A stretch of 64,000 nt of DNA from Bacillota bacterium (GCA_023454175.1 JAEXRW010000025.1:744001-808000), one strand, 5' to 3'. Positions 33,349 through 42,627 are shown, counted from the first letter of the stretch. Program-made: numbers and translations. Notes: generated by a model not told the origin, from the sequence alone.

Positions 33349-33377
33349 TTTTACCGTTCAAGTATTCATGTTAAAAT
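33349..33377 (+). promoter_or_regulatory. Candidate promoter of HD-GYP regulator
   Basis: TTTTAC (33349-33354), 17-bp spacer, TAAAAT (33372-33377). The rest of 33134-33465 shows no gene on either strand that I can support. Confidence 0.45.
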
Positions 33378-33465
33378 GACGTTATTAGTTACGGAGGCAG
33401 TCTGCAACGGGAAGCTTTGCTGGCTCGTATTCAGGCAAATTTTTACTGCTCGGTGGGAAGTATTT

Positions 33466-34479
33466 ATGGGCGAAAGTTATGCACAAATAAATCAGAAACT
33501 TGCGAAGATATTGATTGCAGATGACCATCCGGGCAATGTCACCCTGCTTGAACAGATTCTGAATGCACAGGGGTTTCATAATCTTGACTATACGTCCGAC
33601 CCCCGAAAACTGATCGGGATCTATGAGTCGTTTCATCCCGATCTTTTGATGCTGGACCTGAAGATGCCCTATGTGGACGGCATGCAGATCATGAAGCAGT
33701 TGAAGGAAATGCACAAGGATCTCCTTCCCGTAATCATCATGGTCACGGAAAATGACAAGGAGAACCTTCCTTGGGCGCTGGACCTGGGAGCCTTTGATTT
33801 CATCCGGAAGCCCTTCGATCCGGACGAGGTCAAAATAAGCGTCCGGAACGCCCTGGACAATAGTTTGATGCGCCAGCAGGACAATGAGCACTTCAGTATG
33901 ATCATTTTGCTTCTCCAGGCCATCGAATTCCGCGGCAAGATCGAGGACAGGCACGTATACCGCATCGGCAGGTATTGCGCCGAGCTGGGCAAACTGGCCG
34001 GGCTCCCCGAGGAACAGTGCGACAGGATGGTCTACGCAGGCATGTTCCACGATATCGGCAAGGTGGGCGTCCCCGATGAGGTGCTGCTGAAACCGTCCAA
34101 GCTGGATGCCGCCGAATGGGAGATCATGAAAAAGCATACCCTCAAAGGGGCGAAATTCCTCCATGGCAATGCTTCCGAGACGCTCAGGCTCGCTGAACTG
34201 ATCGCCTGCACGCACCATGAAAGGTGGGACGGCGCCGGTTACCCGCGCGGCCTGAAAGGCGAGGAGATCCCCCTTCCCGGCCGTATCATGGCGGTCGTGG
34301 ATATGTTTGACGCCCTTCTTTATCAAAGGCCGTACAGGGATGCGGCGGTATTGGAGGATGTCATCAGTGCTTTCCAAAATGGGAGCGGGAAAAATTTTGA
34401 TCCGTCCCTCGTTGATCTGCTTTTAAAGAACCTGTCGAGGTTTCTGGATATCAAGGACCAGTGCGACCAGCCCGGATGA
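33466..34479 (+). CDS. Response regulator with HD-GYP phosphodiesterase domain
   Basis: A 337-aa protein. The receiver domain (residues about 14-130) has phospho-acceptor DLLMLDLKMPYVDGM and VTEN/RKPFDPDE motifs. The HD-GYP domain follows with MFHDIGKVGVPDEVLLKP and HHERWDGAGYPRGLKGE, complete for the metal site and the GYP motif. HD-GYP enzymes hydrolyse c-di-GMP (or related cyclic dinucleotides). The start at 33466 follows GGTGGGAAG; an upstream in-frame start at 33163 has no site. No kinase is adjacent, so its partner is elsewhere. It may feed the c-di-GMP pathway implied by the NfrB-type protein. Confidence 0.9.
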   Translation: MGESYAQINQKLAKILIADDHPGNVTLLEQILNAQGFHNLDYTSDPRKLIGIYESFHPDLLMLDLKMPYVDGMQIMKQLKEMHKDLLPVIIMVTENDKENLPWALDLGAFDFIRKPFDPDEVKISVRNALDNSLMRQQDNEHFSMIILLLQAIEFRGKIEDRHVYRIGRYCAELGKLAGLPEEQCDRMVYAGMFHDIGKVGVPDEVLLKPSKLDAAEWEIMKKHTLKGAKFLHGNASETLRLAELIACTHHERWDGAGYPRGLKGEEIPLPGRIMAVVDMFDALLYQRPYRDAAVLEDVISAFQNGSGKNFDPSLVDLLLKNLSRFLDIKDQCDQPG

Positions 34480-34511
34480 TTCCGCGATGAATGCTGAAAT
34501 ATAATAGGCAT

Positions 34512-34537
34512 CCCCCAGCCTAGCTGGGGGTTTTTCT
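34512..34537 (+). terminator. Terminator after HD-GYP gene
   Basis: CCCCCAGC-CTA-GCTGGGGG followed by TTTTTCTTT. Confidence 0.88.
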
Positions 34538-34708
34538 TTAAAAGCAATGCACAAAGTGCATTGCTATGCCTAGCCCTTTTCTACTAGCAACGCCTAACGG
34601 GCGTTCGTACGATTGACATATGCGAAAGTGATCCTTCTCTCAGTTTTTCGCTTTCATTTATATTTTCTTGCCTTCTTTTACATTACGTTCCCTTAAGGAG
34701 TGGTGGGT

Positions 34709-34808
34709 GGAGAGGGCGCCAGCCCTCTCCATATTTAATCCCCCTCCCGCGCATTGAGTCATCTGAGAATCTCTCTGTCTCTGCGCGTGGGAGGGGGTAG
34801 GGGGTGGG
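34709..34808. repeat. Dispersed hairpin repeat, copy 1
   Basis: GGAGAGGGC-GCCA-GCCCTCTCC (34709-34730) is followed by a long inverted repeat, CCCCCTCCCGCGCA ... TGCGCGTGGGAGGGGG (34740-34797), then TAGGGGGTGGG. The same two-hairpin design occurs at 51021-51110. Confidence 0.7.
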
Positions 34809-34914
34809 TGCTATATCATGTTGTGATCTGTCATTCACTTTAACCTTTTAGGTTTCTGCCCATAGCTGTAAGCTTTTCTGAACCCCCAGTCTAACCGGGG
34901 GTTTTCTATACAGA

Positions 34915-34951
34915 AGAAGACCGGAGCATATGCTTCCGGTCTTCTTTTTTT
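34915..34951. terminator. Bidirectional terminator at end of giant surface gene
   Basis: AGAAGACCGGA/TCCGGTCTTCT, 11-bp stem (34915-34925, 34935-34945), with a T run on the plus strand and a TTCTTCT tail on the minus strand, 16 bp past the giant gene stop. Confidence 0.75.
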
Positions 34952-34966
34952 ATGTTTTACTTGAGG

Positions 34967-37900
34967 TTATCTCGCGTGCCGTGCCTTGTGTCTTCTGCGC
35001 AGCAGTACGAAGGTCAGGATCCCGCCGCCGATGAGCAGCAGCGCTCCGCCTGCGATCAGCAGGTTGTAATCGTCCGTGCCCGTCTGGTACTCCTTCTCGT
35101 CGTCCAGCTCGTTCGTGATCTTGAATTCGTTTGCGGTGTTGGCCACTACGTGCACCTCCACCTTGACGGCGTTCAGTTTGTATCCTGTGGGCGCTTTTGT
35201 TTCTATGGCCCAGTACGTCCCCGGCTTCAACCCTTTGTATACGATCTTGCCGGTGTTGTCCGATGTGCCTGAGCTCACCAGGCGGGTCATGGCACTGTCG
35301 GAATACAGGTTTATCTGTGCCCCGGCCAGCGGCGCCTGGGTATAGCCGTCAATCTTGATGAGCGTCAGGTCATGTGTCTCGGGCAGGTCGCGGGATGTGA
35401 AGACTGCCTCCCGGCCTCTTTCCACCGTTACCTTGTAAACCTTGGGATCCACCAGGTATCCCGCCGGTGCGCCCGTCTCCTTCACCCAGTAGTCCCCCGT
35501 GTACATGCCTTCCAGCACTGCCCCGCTTGCGCTGGTCACCGTCACAGTATCATACAGGTCCGTGCAGGCTTCATCGCGGTAGATCCCGAATGTGGCGTTG
35601 ATCAGGGGCTGGCTCGTATTGTAATCCACCTTCAGCAGCCGCATGTTCCCGATGGGCTGGTTGGAGAACGTCACCGTTGTCGTGGTATTCAGCTTGACTT
35701 CCGCCTGCTTCTTGGCGTCGTCCTTGATATAATCCGTGGGTGCCTGCGTCTCCACGATCCAGTACGTCCCTGCGGCGAAATTTTCCAGCGTCACGCCGTT
35801 CACATCCGTGATGGTCACGTTTTGTACGTGATCGGTGAGCGCTTCATCCCTGTAGATCGCAAACGTTGCGCCTGTGATGTTCTCATGGGTCACTGCGTCC
35901 ACTTTCACGATCCGCAGGCCGCCCACATCGGGGGTATTGGTGAATGTCACTTTCGCGGTCGTGCCGTACGAGACCTCCACGTTTTTGCTTGCGGTGTCGA
36001 TGATGTAGCCATCCGGTGCTTTGGTCTCCGTCACCAGCCATGTGCCGGATTCGAGGCCCGTAACGAGGATCTTGCCCGCATCGTTTGTCACTTTGCCGGT
36101 CAGTTCGGTCGCTCCCTTGGTCAGCTTGAATTCCGCGCCGGCCAGGGGCAGTCCCGATGGATTGGTCTTCAATATCTCGAGGTCCCCGATATCTCTGGAG
36201 TCGGTAAATGTTACATATGCCGTATCCCCGAGTTTCACTTCGATCGTCTGTGGGGCCTGGTCGATGTGGTATCCGGCGGGTGCCTTCGTCTCCTCCACCG
36301 TCCACATTCCGGGTTCGAGGTCCGCCACCGTGATATGGCCGTTGGCCTGTGTGATGTTACCGTCCTTCACCACGCCGTCCTTGGTCAGTTTGAATTCGGC
36401 TCCTGCCAGGGGCAGATCGTCCGTGCTCTTCTTGAAGATGTCCAGGCTGCCCACGTTCTTGGTATCGGTAAAGGTCACGCTTGCCGTCTGGCCGACTTTC
36501 ACTTCGGCAGTCTGCGATTCCGTATCGATGAGGTATCCTTCAGGCGCCTTGGTCTCCGTCACCGTCCAGATGCCCGTGCTCAGTCCGAGGATGTGGATGT
36601 AGCCCGAGGAATCCGTCTTGCCGGTCAGTGGTTCGGAGCCCGCCTTCGTGAATCTGAATTCGGCTCCGTACAGCGGGCTGCCGTCCTTCTTGTCTGTTTT
36701 CAGTACGTTCAGGTTGCCCTCGTCCCTGGTGTTGGTAAATTCCACGTACGATTTCGTGCCGTATGATATGTTCACGGTTTTGCTGGCGGTATCGATGAGG
36801 TACCCGGCGGGGGCTTTCGTCTCCGTCACCGTCCATGTTCCGGAATCGAGCCCTTCCACCACGATGCGGCCGTTATCCTGTGTGATGATGCCGGTGCGCT
36901 CGTCGCTCCCCCTGGTCAGCTTGAATTCCGCACCCTTCAAACCAACGCCTGTGGCATTTTTCTTGAAGATCTCCAGGCTGCCCACGTCTCTGGTATCGGT
37001 AAATGTCACGCTTGCAGTGGAGCCGTAGGTTACCGTGACTTCCTTGCTGCTGGTGTCGATCCGGTATCCATCAGGTGCCTTCGTCTCCGTCACCGTCCAT
37101 TTACCCGAATCAAGGCCCAGTACATGGATGGATCCCGTATCGTCCGTTACTTTGCCGGTGATCGTTGTCACACCGTTTGTCAGGCTGAATTCTGCCCCTG
37201 CCAGGGGAGTTCCGGCCGTATTTGTTTTCAGTATATCGAGATTGCCCGTGTCCCTGGTGTCCGTGAACGTCACGCTTGCGGTGGTACCGTAAGATATCGT
37301 GACTTCCTTGCTGCTGGTGTCGATCCGGTATCCGGCCGGCGCCTTCGTCTCCGTCACCGTCCATGTCCCGGAATCCAATCCCGTCAGGTGTATATAGCCG
37401 TCAGCACCGCTCACATATCCGGGGAAGGTGGAAGAGCCTTTGGTCAGGCTGAATTCTGCCCCTGCCAGCGGTATACCGGCCGTGTTTGTTTTCAGTATAT
37501 CGAGACTGCCCGTGTCCCTGGTGTTGGTGAAACTCACGCTTGCGGTGGAGCCATAGGATATTGTGACTTCCTTGCTGCTGGGGTCGAGGAGGTATCCGGC
37601 GGGCGCCTTCGTCTCCGTCACCGTCCATGTCCCGGAATCGAGCCCCTCCACGGTGATGTGGCCGTTGTCCTGTGTGACGATGCCGGTCCGCTCGATGTCT
37701 CCCTTGGTCAGTTTGAATTCCGCGCCCTTCAATCCTGTTCCGGCTGCGTCTTTCTTGAAGATGTCCAGGCTGCCCACGTCCTTGGTATCTGTAAAGGTTA
37801 CGCTTGCAGTCTGTCCGAGTCTGACTTCAACGGTCTGGGAATCCCGGTCGATCAGGTATCCGGCGGGCGCCTTCGTCTCCGTCACCGTCCAGGTGCCTGG

Positions 37901-40900
37901 TTCGAGCTCCGTCACGAGGATGTGGCCGTTCGAGCCCGATAGGATGCCGGTCCGCTCCATGCTCCCTTTGGTCAGCTTGAACTCTGCGCCGGCCAGGGGT
38001 ATGGAGGAGTCCCCTGCGCTCCTTTTGAAGATATCCAGACTGCCGATGTTCCTTGTATCGGTGAATTCCACGTACGCGGGGGTACCGTACGCGATCTCCA
38101 CGGTTTTGCTTGCGGTATCAATAAGGTATCCGGCTGGCGCCTTCGTCTCCGTCACCGTCCATGTACCGGCATCCAGCCCTGTCACCACGATGTGGCCGTT
38201 GGCCTGTGTGATGATGCCGCTACGCTCGTCGCTCCCCTTGGTGAGCTTGAATTCTGCGCCTGCCAGGGGTACGGTGTCGTCGCCTGCGCTCTTTTTGAAA
38301 ATATCCACGCTGCCCACGTCCCTGGTATCGGTGAATGTCACGTATGCTGTCTGCCCGACACTGACCTGGGCTGTCTGTGTGTCATGGTCGATCAGGTATC
38401 CGTCAGGTGCTTTCGTCTCCGTCACAGTCCAGGTGCCGGGCTCGAGGTCCGCTACGAGGATGTGGCCGTTGGCCTGTGTCGTACCGGTCTTCACGGTGCT
38501 TCCTTTCGTCAGCCTGAATTCCGCACCTGCCAGGGGGACGTTGTCGCCCGCGCTCTTTTTATAGATGTCGATGCTGCCTACGTTCTTGGTGTCGGTGAAT
38601 TCCACATTTGCTACGGTATTGAGGGTTACCTCGACGGTCTTGCTGGCTGTGTCGATGAGGTATCCGTCAGGCGCCTTCGTCTCCGTCACCGTCCAGGTGC
38701 CCACGTCCAGGTCTGGTACGACGATATGGCCGTTGGCTTGTGTCGTGCCGGTCTTCACGATACTGCCTTTCGTCAGTCTGAATTCCGCGCCGGCAAGGGC
38801 CACGGGGTTGATGCCCGCGCTCCTTTTATAGATATCCACGCTGCCGGAGTTCCGCGTATCGGTAAAGGTCACGCTTGCAGTGTTATTCAGGGTTACCTCG
38901 ACGGTCTTGCTGGCTGTATCGATCAGATATCCCGTTGGTGCCTTCGTCTCGGTCACCGTCCAGGTGCCCACGGCGAGGTCGGATACGACGATATGGCCAT
39001 CGGTTCCCGTTATAATGCCTGTCTTCTCGGTGCTCCCCTTGGTCAGTTTGAATTCCGCGCCGGCCAGGGCTACGGGGTTGCTGCCCGCGCTCTTTTTAAA
39101 GATATCTACGCTGCCTACGTTCTTGGTATCGGTAAATTCCACACTCGCGGTCGTATTATAGGAGATGTCTACGGTTTTGCTGGCCGTGTCGATCAGGTAT
39201 CCGTCGGGCGCCTTCGTCTCCGTCACCGTCCAGGTGCCCACGTCCAGGTCCGATACGACGATGTGTCCGTTGCTTCCTGTTATAATGCCGGTGCGCTCGT
39301 CGCTTCCCTTTGTCAGCTTGAATTCGGCTCCGGCCAGGGGGGTGCCGCTGCCCTTGCTCTTTTTCAGGATGTCCAGGCTGCCTACGTTCCGTGCGTCACG
39401 GAATTCCACCGTTGCCTTGTGTCCCTCTGTTACCTGCACTTCTTTTGTGCTGGTGTCGATGACATATCCCGTGGGGGCTTTTGTTTCCTTCACGTACCAT
39501 TTGCCTGCGGCGATATACGGGGATACGACCTTCCCGTCGCTGCCTGTCGGTCCCACATGGATCTTCGATGCGAAATCCGATGTCAGGCTCATGTCAAATT
39601 CCGCGCCTGCCAGGTTGTTCGTCCCCGACAGGTCCTTCTTCGTTATCTGAATGTTCCCCAGCGGCTTGTTTTTGGCCGTCACCGTTATCGCGCTTTCAGG
39701 CGTGGTCTTGGAAAGGTTTACGGTGATCGTTTCCTGTCCCGCCGGGAAATTGGTGAATTGCACGAATTCGTATCCGTCCGGGATCGTTTTTTCCTCTATG
39801 GTGTAATCCCCGTAACGCAGACCGTCCAGCGTGACGGACTCCCCTGCGTCCACGTCTACGGTTTTGGTGCTGTCATCGGGATAGGTCACTTTGAATTTGA
39901 ATGTCTTTTCGGAGTTGTTTGTGCACTCCGATGTCAGCTCTTTTTTGATGGTTAGCTTGCCGAGTTTCTGGTTGGTGCATGTCACCAGGATCGTACCGTT
40001 TTTGTTGGTGCCGTTTAGTTTGAACGTATCGGGGTCTATGCCCGCGTTCCGGTACCCGTCGGCTGCGGCTTCCGTTACGGTATAGCTGTAGCCGTCGCCG
40101 CTCCCGTAAGGCAGCCCGCTCACGGTGACCTCCCCGTCCGATGCCTTCAGCGGGATATCCCTGGAGATCGAGCCTTCAGGCCCGCCTTCAATGTGCACGG
40201 TGAAGGTCGGGTTCTCGATGGTGGTGCTGTCGATCACTTTTTTGATCCGGATGCTTCCGCTGAAGCCGTTGTATGTGACTTGGTTGGATACCGGCGTGGA
40301 GCCTGAGAATGGCCCGACATACGTCTGGGAGGCGCTCCGCCCGCCTTCCGGCGAGTACAGGTATCCGCCGAAGGATACCACCTGGCTGCCCGATGCAGTA
40401 AAGGTGAAGCTCGCGGTCTGCGGGAGGTTGGTGATGGTCACGGAATACTTCCCGCTTGAAAGCCCGTTGTCGGTCACGGTCGCGCCGTAAGTGGTATGCA
40501 GGTTCTTGTCCGTGGCCCATTCCAGGGCTACCGGGCTTCCGCCCACATTTTGTCCGCTTGTCCAGTATGTGATCTTCAGGTTGACGGTATTGTTCGCGGT
40601 ATTGTAGCTCAGGATATCCGTTTCCACGTTCACGTTGGCTATCGGGCTGCTTGCGCTTATCCCGTCCAGCCCCAGAAGCCAGGTCTTATATCGGGTGAGG
40701 GGGTCGTTCGGGGCTCCGGTGAGCGTGCTGTGGACGTCCGGCGCGCCGCCGTTGGCATAGTGCCAGATCGCCCATTGCGTAGCCGAGATGGCCTGCTTCA
40801 GGGTTATTTCGGATATACCCGAGTGTGATTGTATCCAGCTCAGGTCCCTGTACGGGTAGGAATTAAAAAGGATCGCCCGTATATGGGCCGCATCGGCATT

Positions 40901-41212
40901 GGAGTAGTAGCTGCCGTCTTCGATGTCGGTCCGGGCGTACATGATGTTCTGATGTGCATAGGTATTCAGGTCGCAGCAATAAGCCTTTTGATCTGCTTCG
41001 CTGATATCCGTCCTGTGGATGGTGAAAATGCCCGCCGTTTTGTTCAGGCCTTCACCATAATCCAGCGAACCGGTCCATTGGAATACATAGCTGTCATTGG
41101 CCAGGATGATCGTCGTCGGTATCACGATGGCCAGTACAACGGCGGCGATGATGAGACTGATGCGTATTTTCTTCCTGTTCTTCTTCTGGGACGTTTTTTC
41201 ATTCGTATTCAT
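34967..41212 (-). CDS. Giant surface protein: thioester domain plus Cna-B/SpaA repeats
   Basis: A 2081-aa secreted, wall-directed protein. A basic N-terminus and helix at about 18-38 form the signal. A predicted thioester domain has YCCDL (Cys79) and TQWAIW (Gln146), the pair that forms an internal Cys-Gln thioester for covalent host or ligand attachment. Two Cna-B-like modules and a SpaA-like module follow, then 13 close repeats of ~88 residues and three diverged modules. Repeats carry a Lys in strand 1, Glu in ETKAP and Asp or Asn in FTDT/FTNT, the isopeptide triad. The C-terminus has EYQTGTDD, a helix and RRRHKARHAR, resembling a sortase signal but without LPxTG. Start ATG at 41212 after AGGTC. 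No sortase gene is in the window. Confidence 0.92.
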   Translation of the reverse strand: MNTNEKTSQKKNRKKIRISLIIAAVVLAIVIPTTIILANDSYVFQWTGSLDYGEGLNKTAGIFTIHRTDISEADQKAYCCDLNTYAHQNIMYARTDIEDGSYYSNADAAHIRAILFNSYPYRDLSWIQSHSGISEITLKQAISATQWAIWHYANGGAPDVHSTLTGAPNDPLTRYKTWLLGLDGISASSPIANVNVETDILSYNTANNTVNLKITYWTSGQNVGGSPVALEWATDKNLHTTYGATVTDNGLSSGKYSVTITNLPQTASFTFTASGSQVVSFGGYLYSPEGGRSASQTYVGPFSGSTPVSNQVTYNGFSGSIRIKKVIDSTTIENPTFTVHIEGGPEGSISRDIPLKASDGEVTVSGLPYGSGDGYSYTVTEAAADGYRNAGIDPDTFKLNGTNKNGTILVTCTNQKLGKLTIKKELTSECTNNSEKTFKFKVTYPDDSTKTVDVDAGESVTLDGLRYGDYTIEEKTIPDGYEFVQFTNFPAGQETITVNLSKTTPESAITVTAKNKPLGNIQITKKDLSGTNNLAGAEFDMSLTSDFASKIHVGPTGSDGKVVSPYIAAGKWYVKETKAPTGYVIDTSTKEVQVTEGHKATVEFRDARNVGSLDILKKSKGSGTPLAGAEFKLTKGSDERTGIITGSNGHIVVSDLDVGTWTVTETKAPDGYLIDTASKTVDISYNTTASVEFTDTKNVGSVDIFKKSAGSNPVALAGAEFKLTKGSTEKTGIITGTDGHIVVSDLAVGTWTVTETKAPTGYLIDTASKTVEVTLNNTASVTFTDTRNSGSVDIYKRSAGINPVALAGAEFRLTKGSIVKTGTTQANGHIVVPDLDVGTWTVTETKAPDGYLIDTASKTVEVTLNTVANVEFTDTKNVGSIDIYKKSAGDNVPLAGAEFRLTKGSTVKTGTTQANGHILVADLEPGTWTVTETKAPDGYLIDHDTQTAQVSVGQTAYVTFTDTRDVGSVDIFKKSAGDDTVPLAGAEFKLTKGSDERSGIITQANGHIVVTGLDAGTWTVTETKAPAGYLIDTASKTVEIAYGTPAYVEFTDTRNIGSLDIFKRSAGDSSIPLAGAEFKLTKGSMERTGILSGSNGHILVTELEPGTWTVTETKAPAGYLIDRDSQTVEVRLGQTASVTFTDTKDVGSLDIFKKDAAGTGLKGAEFKLTKGDIERTGIVTQDNGHITVEGLDSGTWTVTETKAPAGYLLDPSSKEVTISYGSTASVSFTNTRDTGSLDILKTNTAGIPLAGAEFSLTKGSSTFPGYVSGADGYIHLTGLDSGTWTVTETKAPAGYRIDTSSKEVTISYGTTASVTFTDTRDTGNLDILKTNTAGTPLAGAEFSLTNGVTTITGKVTDDTGSIHVLGLDSGKWTVTETKAPDGYRIDTSSKEVTVTYGSTASVTFTDTRDVGSLEIFKKNATGVGLKGAEFKLTRGSDERTGIITQDNGRIVVEGLDSGTWTVTETKAPAGYLIDTASKTVNISYGTKSYVEFTNTRDEGNLNVLKTDKKDGSPLYGAEFRFTKAGSEPLTGKTDSSGYIHILGLSTGIWTVTETKAPEGYLIDTESQTAEVKVGQTASVTFTDTKNVGSLDIFKKSTDDLPLAGAEFKLTKDGVVKDGNITQANGHITVADLEPGMWTVEETKAPAGYHIDQAPQTIEVKLGDTAYVTFTDSRDIGDLEILKTNPSGLPLAGAEFKLTKGATELTGKVTNDAGKILVTGLESGTWLVTETKAPDGYIIDTASKNVEVSYGTTAKVTFTNTPDVGGLRIVKVDAVTHENITGATFAIYRDEALTDHVQNVTITDVNGVTLENFAAGTYWIVETQAPTDYIKDDAKKQAEVKLNTTTTVTFSNQPIGNMRLLKVDYNTSQPLINATFGIYRDEACTDLYDTVTVTSASGAVLEGMYTGDYWVKETGAPAGYLVDPKVYKVTVERGREAVFTSRDLPETHDLTLIKIDGYTQAPLAGAQINLYSDSAMTRLVSSGTSDNTGKIVYKGLKPGTYWAIETKAPTGYKLNAVKVEVHVVANTANEFKITNELDDEKEYQTGTDDYNLLIAGGALLLIGGGILTFVLLRRRHKARHAR
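35930..39390 (-). repeat. Thirteen tandem SpaA-type coding repeats
   Basis: Each unit of about 264-270 bp encodes VGSLDIFKKS ... PLAGAEFKLTKGS ... GTWTVTETKAPAGYLID ... FTDTRD. Units are similar at DNA level, which explains long open frames on the opposite strand. The three modules after them (to ~34990) and three before (~39390-40260) are diverged. Confidence 0.9.
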
Positions 41213-41294
41213 TTTTTGACCTGCCCTTTCACCCAGGCGCTGAAGCCTGTACAAAAATTGATCACAAAAAGTGTTTATTCTTCCGTAATGCTAT

Positions 41295-41792
41295 CTATTT
41301 TGATATGGACTCTGTCCGGTTTTGCCCTTCCAGCCGGGTCGTTCCATACAGTTTCTTCTTCCGTTCCAGCGCGTCGTCCATCAGTTTCATCAGTTCGAAT
41401 ACGCTTTTGAAGTGCAGGATCTGCATCCCTTCCATCCATTGGACCGTGCCCTGCCATGTGGAGTTGTGCCGGTAATGCACGCGGATGACGAAGGACGCCA
41501 TGTAAGGCAGCCGGATGCCCGTCTCCTCCTGGAAGTGGATGGGGGAAGGCATCTCCCGCCCGATCTCCTCTTCCTTGGCCCACGCGGAAAATTCACGGGT
41601 GCGTTCGGGGAAGCGGTCCTTGTCCATGATCTTTTCGATACGTTTGATGGCTTCCCACAGGGAGAAGAAGCGGAAGGACTCGCCGGTATGCAGATAGTTT
41701 CCGGTGCCTTCCATATATCCGGTGTCATCGTAAGCAAACCTTGCCAGATACTCTCCTTTGGGGCTTTTGTACTGCTGTACCGTCGATGCCAA
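41295..41792 (-). CDS. Hypothetical protein upstream of giant surface gene
   Basis: A 165-aa soluble protein, family not recognised. Visible features: an N-terminal ASTVQQYKSPKGEYLARFAY, a central acidic/basic region, and a C-terminal MASFVIRVHYRHNSTWQGTV. It has no signal or membrane helix. The TTG at 41792 is taken as start since GGAGG lies 8 nt upstream; the frame could begin at TTG 41807, but the ribosome binding site would then be inside the gene. It is 82 bp upstream of the giant surface gene on the same strand and may be cotranscribed. Confidence 0.65.
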   Translation of the reverse strand: MASTVQQYKSPKGEYLARFAYDDTGYMEGTGNYLHTGESFRFFSLWEAIKRIEKIMDKDRFPERTREFSAWAKEEEIGREMPSPIHFQEETGIRLPYMASFVIRVHYRHNSTWQGTVQWMEGMQILHFKSVFELMKLMDDALERKKKLYGTTRLEGQNRTESISK

Positions 41793-41952
41793 TTTCTCGT
41801 CCTCCAAACGTGCAAATCATACTTTTTGCCTTTTACACGTCCATCATAATGTGCATTCATCTCATTCCGTTCTTATTGCACTCTCACCGTACTCTCATTT
41901 TTGCTTATGGTGAAAAAAGGAAATATATTTTCAATAAATTCCCTGCTGTAAT

Positions 41953-41988
41953 GCAAAAGGAAGGGGGTTGCATCTTCCTCTTCCTTTT
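41953..41988. other. Inverted repeat downstream of ridA
   Basis: CAAAAGGAAG ... CTTCCTTTTG, 10-bp perfect arms around a 16-nt loop. It has no T run, so it is at most a weak terminator or RNA end structure. The rest of 41793-42070 shows no gene. Confidence 0.4.
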
Positions 41989-42070
41989 GGTTGTACCGTA
42001 TTGTGTTTTCACAATGATGTTTATGCTTCGGTCAGGTCATTCATATCGTTGTTTGTATGGTGGGCCCTGC

Positions 42071-42448
42071 TTAACGCAGCAATGCCACGGCTTCGATCTC
42101 GATGCGTGCATCCTTCGGCAGGCGCGATACTTCTATGCACGACCTTGCCGGAAATGGCTGAGAAAAGAATTCGGAGTAAACCTTGTTGATCGTTTGGAAG
42201 TCGTTCATATCCCGGATAAAGACTGTCGTCTTTACCACCCTGTCCATCCCGCTTCCCCCGGCTTCCAGGATGTTTTTCAGGTTCTCCAGCGCCTGCCGGG
42301 CCTGGGCGGCGATGTCGCCGTGGACGATGTCTCCGGTGGCAGGATCGATGGGTATCTGCCCCGAGGTATACAGAAGGCTGTCGATGACGACGGCCTGCGA
42401 ATAAGGGCCGATGGCCCTGGGCGCGTTTTGCGTTTCTATGATCCGCAT
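42071..42448 (-). CDS. ridA: RidA-family enamine/imine deaminase
   Basis: A 125-aa YjgF/YER057c/UK114 protein that hydrolyses reactive 2-aminoacrylate-type enamines made by PLP enzymes. Signature pieces: APRAIGPYSQAVVIDSLLYT (Tyr and Ser of the site), SGQIPIDP, and ARSCIEVSRLPKDARIEIEA with the substrate-binding Arg near residue 101. The ATG at 42448 follows AGAGGTG. PLP enzymes elsewhere in the window (threonine aldolase, decarboxylase) are potential sources of such intermediates, but no operon links them. Confidence 0.95.
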   Translation of the reverse strand: MRIIETQNAPRAIGPYSQAVVIDSLLYTSGQIPIDPATGDIVHGDIAAQARQALENLKNILEAGGSGMDRVVKTTVFIRDMNDFQTINKVYSEFFSQPFPARSCIEVSRLPKDARIEIEAVALLR

Positions 42449-42627
42449 TGGGTTCACCTCTTTAGTATTTTTAACGATCTTTATTCGTGTTTCATTCGTA
42501 CTCTACCACCTGAAACGGGTATAATCAATACCATCCGGAGTGGAATATTGGATGGAATAGTTTCAAATATCGCAACAGCATGCAAAGCATTGCGCCGGTA
42601 TATCCGTTATCATTGGGATAGGAAAGG

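Larger units (their letters stand above)
34512..34903. mobile_element. Possible non-autonomous element bounded by matching hairpins
   Basis: The stretch opens with CCCCCAGC-CTA-GCTGGGGGTTTTT and closes with AACCCCC (34881) ... GGGGGTTTT (34903). Between them are further hairpins (AGCAATGCACaaaGTGCATTGCT at 34543-34565; AACGCCTAACGGGCGTT near 34589) and the 34709 repeat. No coding frame is visible. The layout of subterminal hairpins around non-coding DNA recalls decayed IS200/IS605-type or MITE-like elements; this is an inference. Confidence 0.35.

Noticed and set aside
35930..39390. Regular ~265-bp repeats considered as a CRISPR or satellite array
   Set aside because: Spacing equals a protein module length, the frame is open throughout, and the variation is synonymous or conservative; they are coding SpaA repeats.
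35372..39955. Long plus-strand ORFs opposite the giant surface gene
   Set aside because: They mirror the coding repeats in another frame, have no ribosome binding sites, and give Arg/His/Gly-rich or Val/Ser-rich low-quality sequence.
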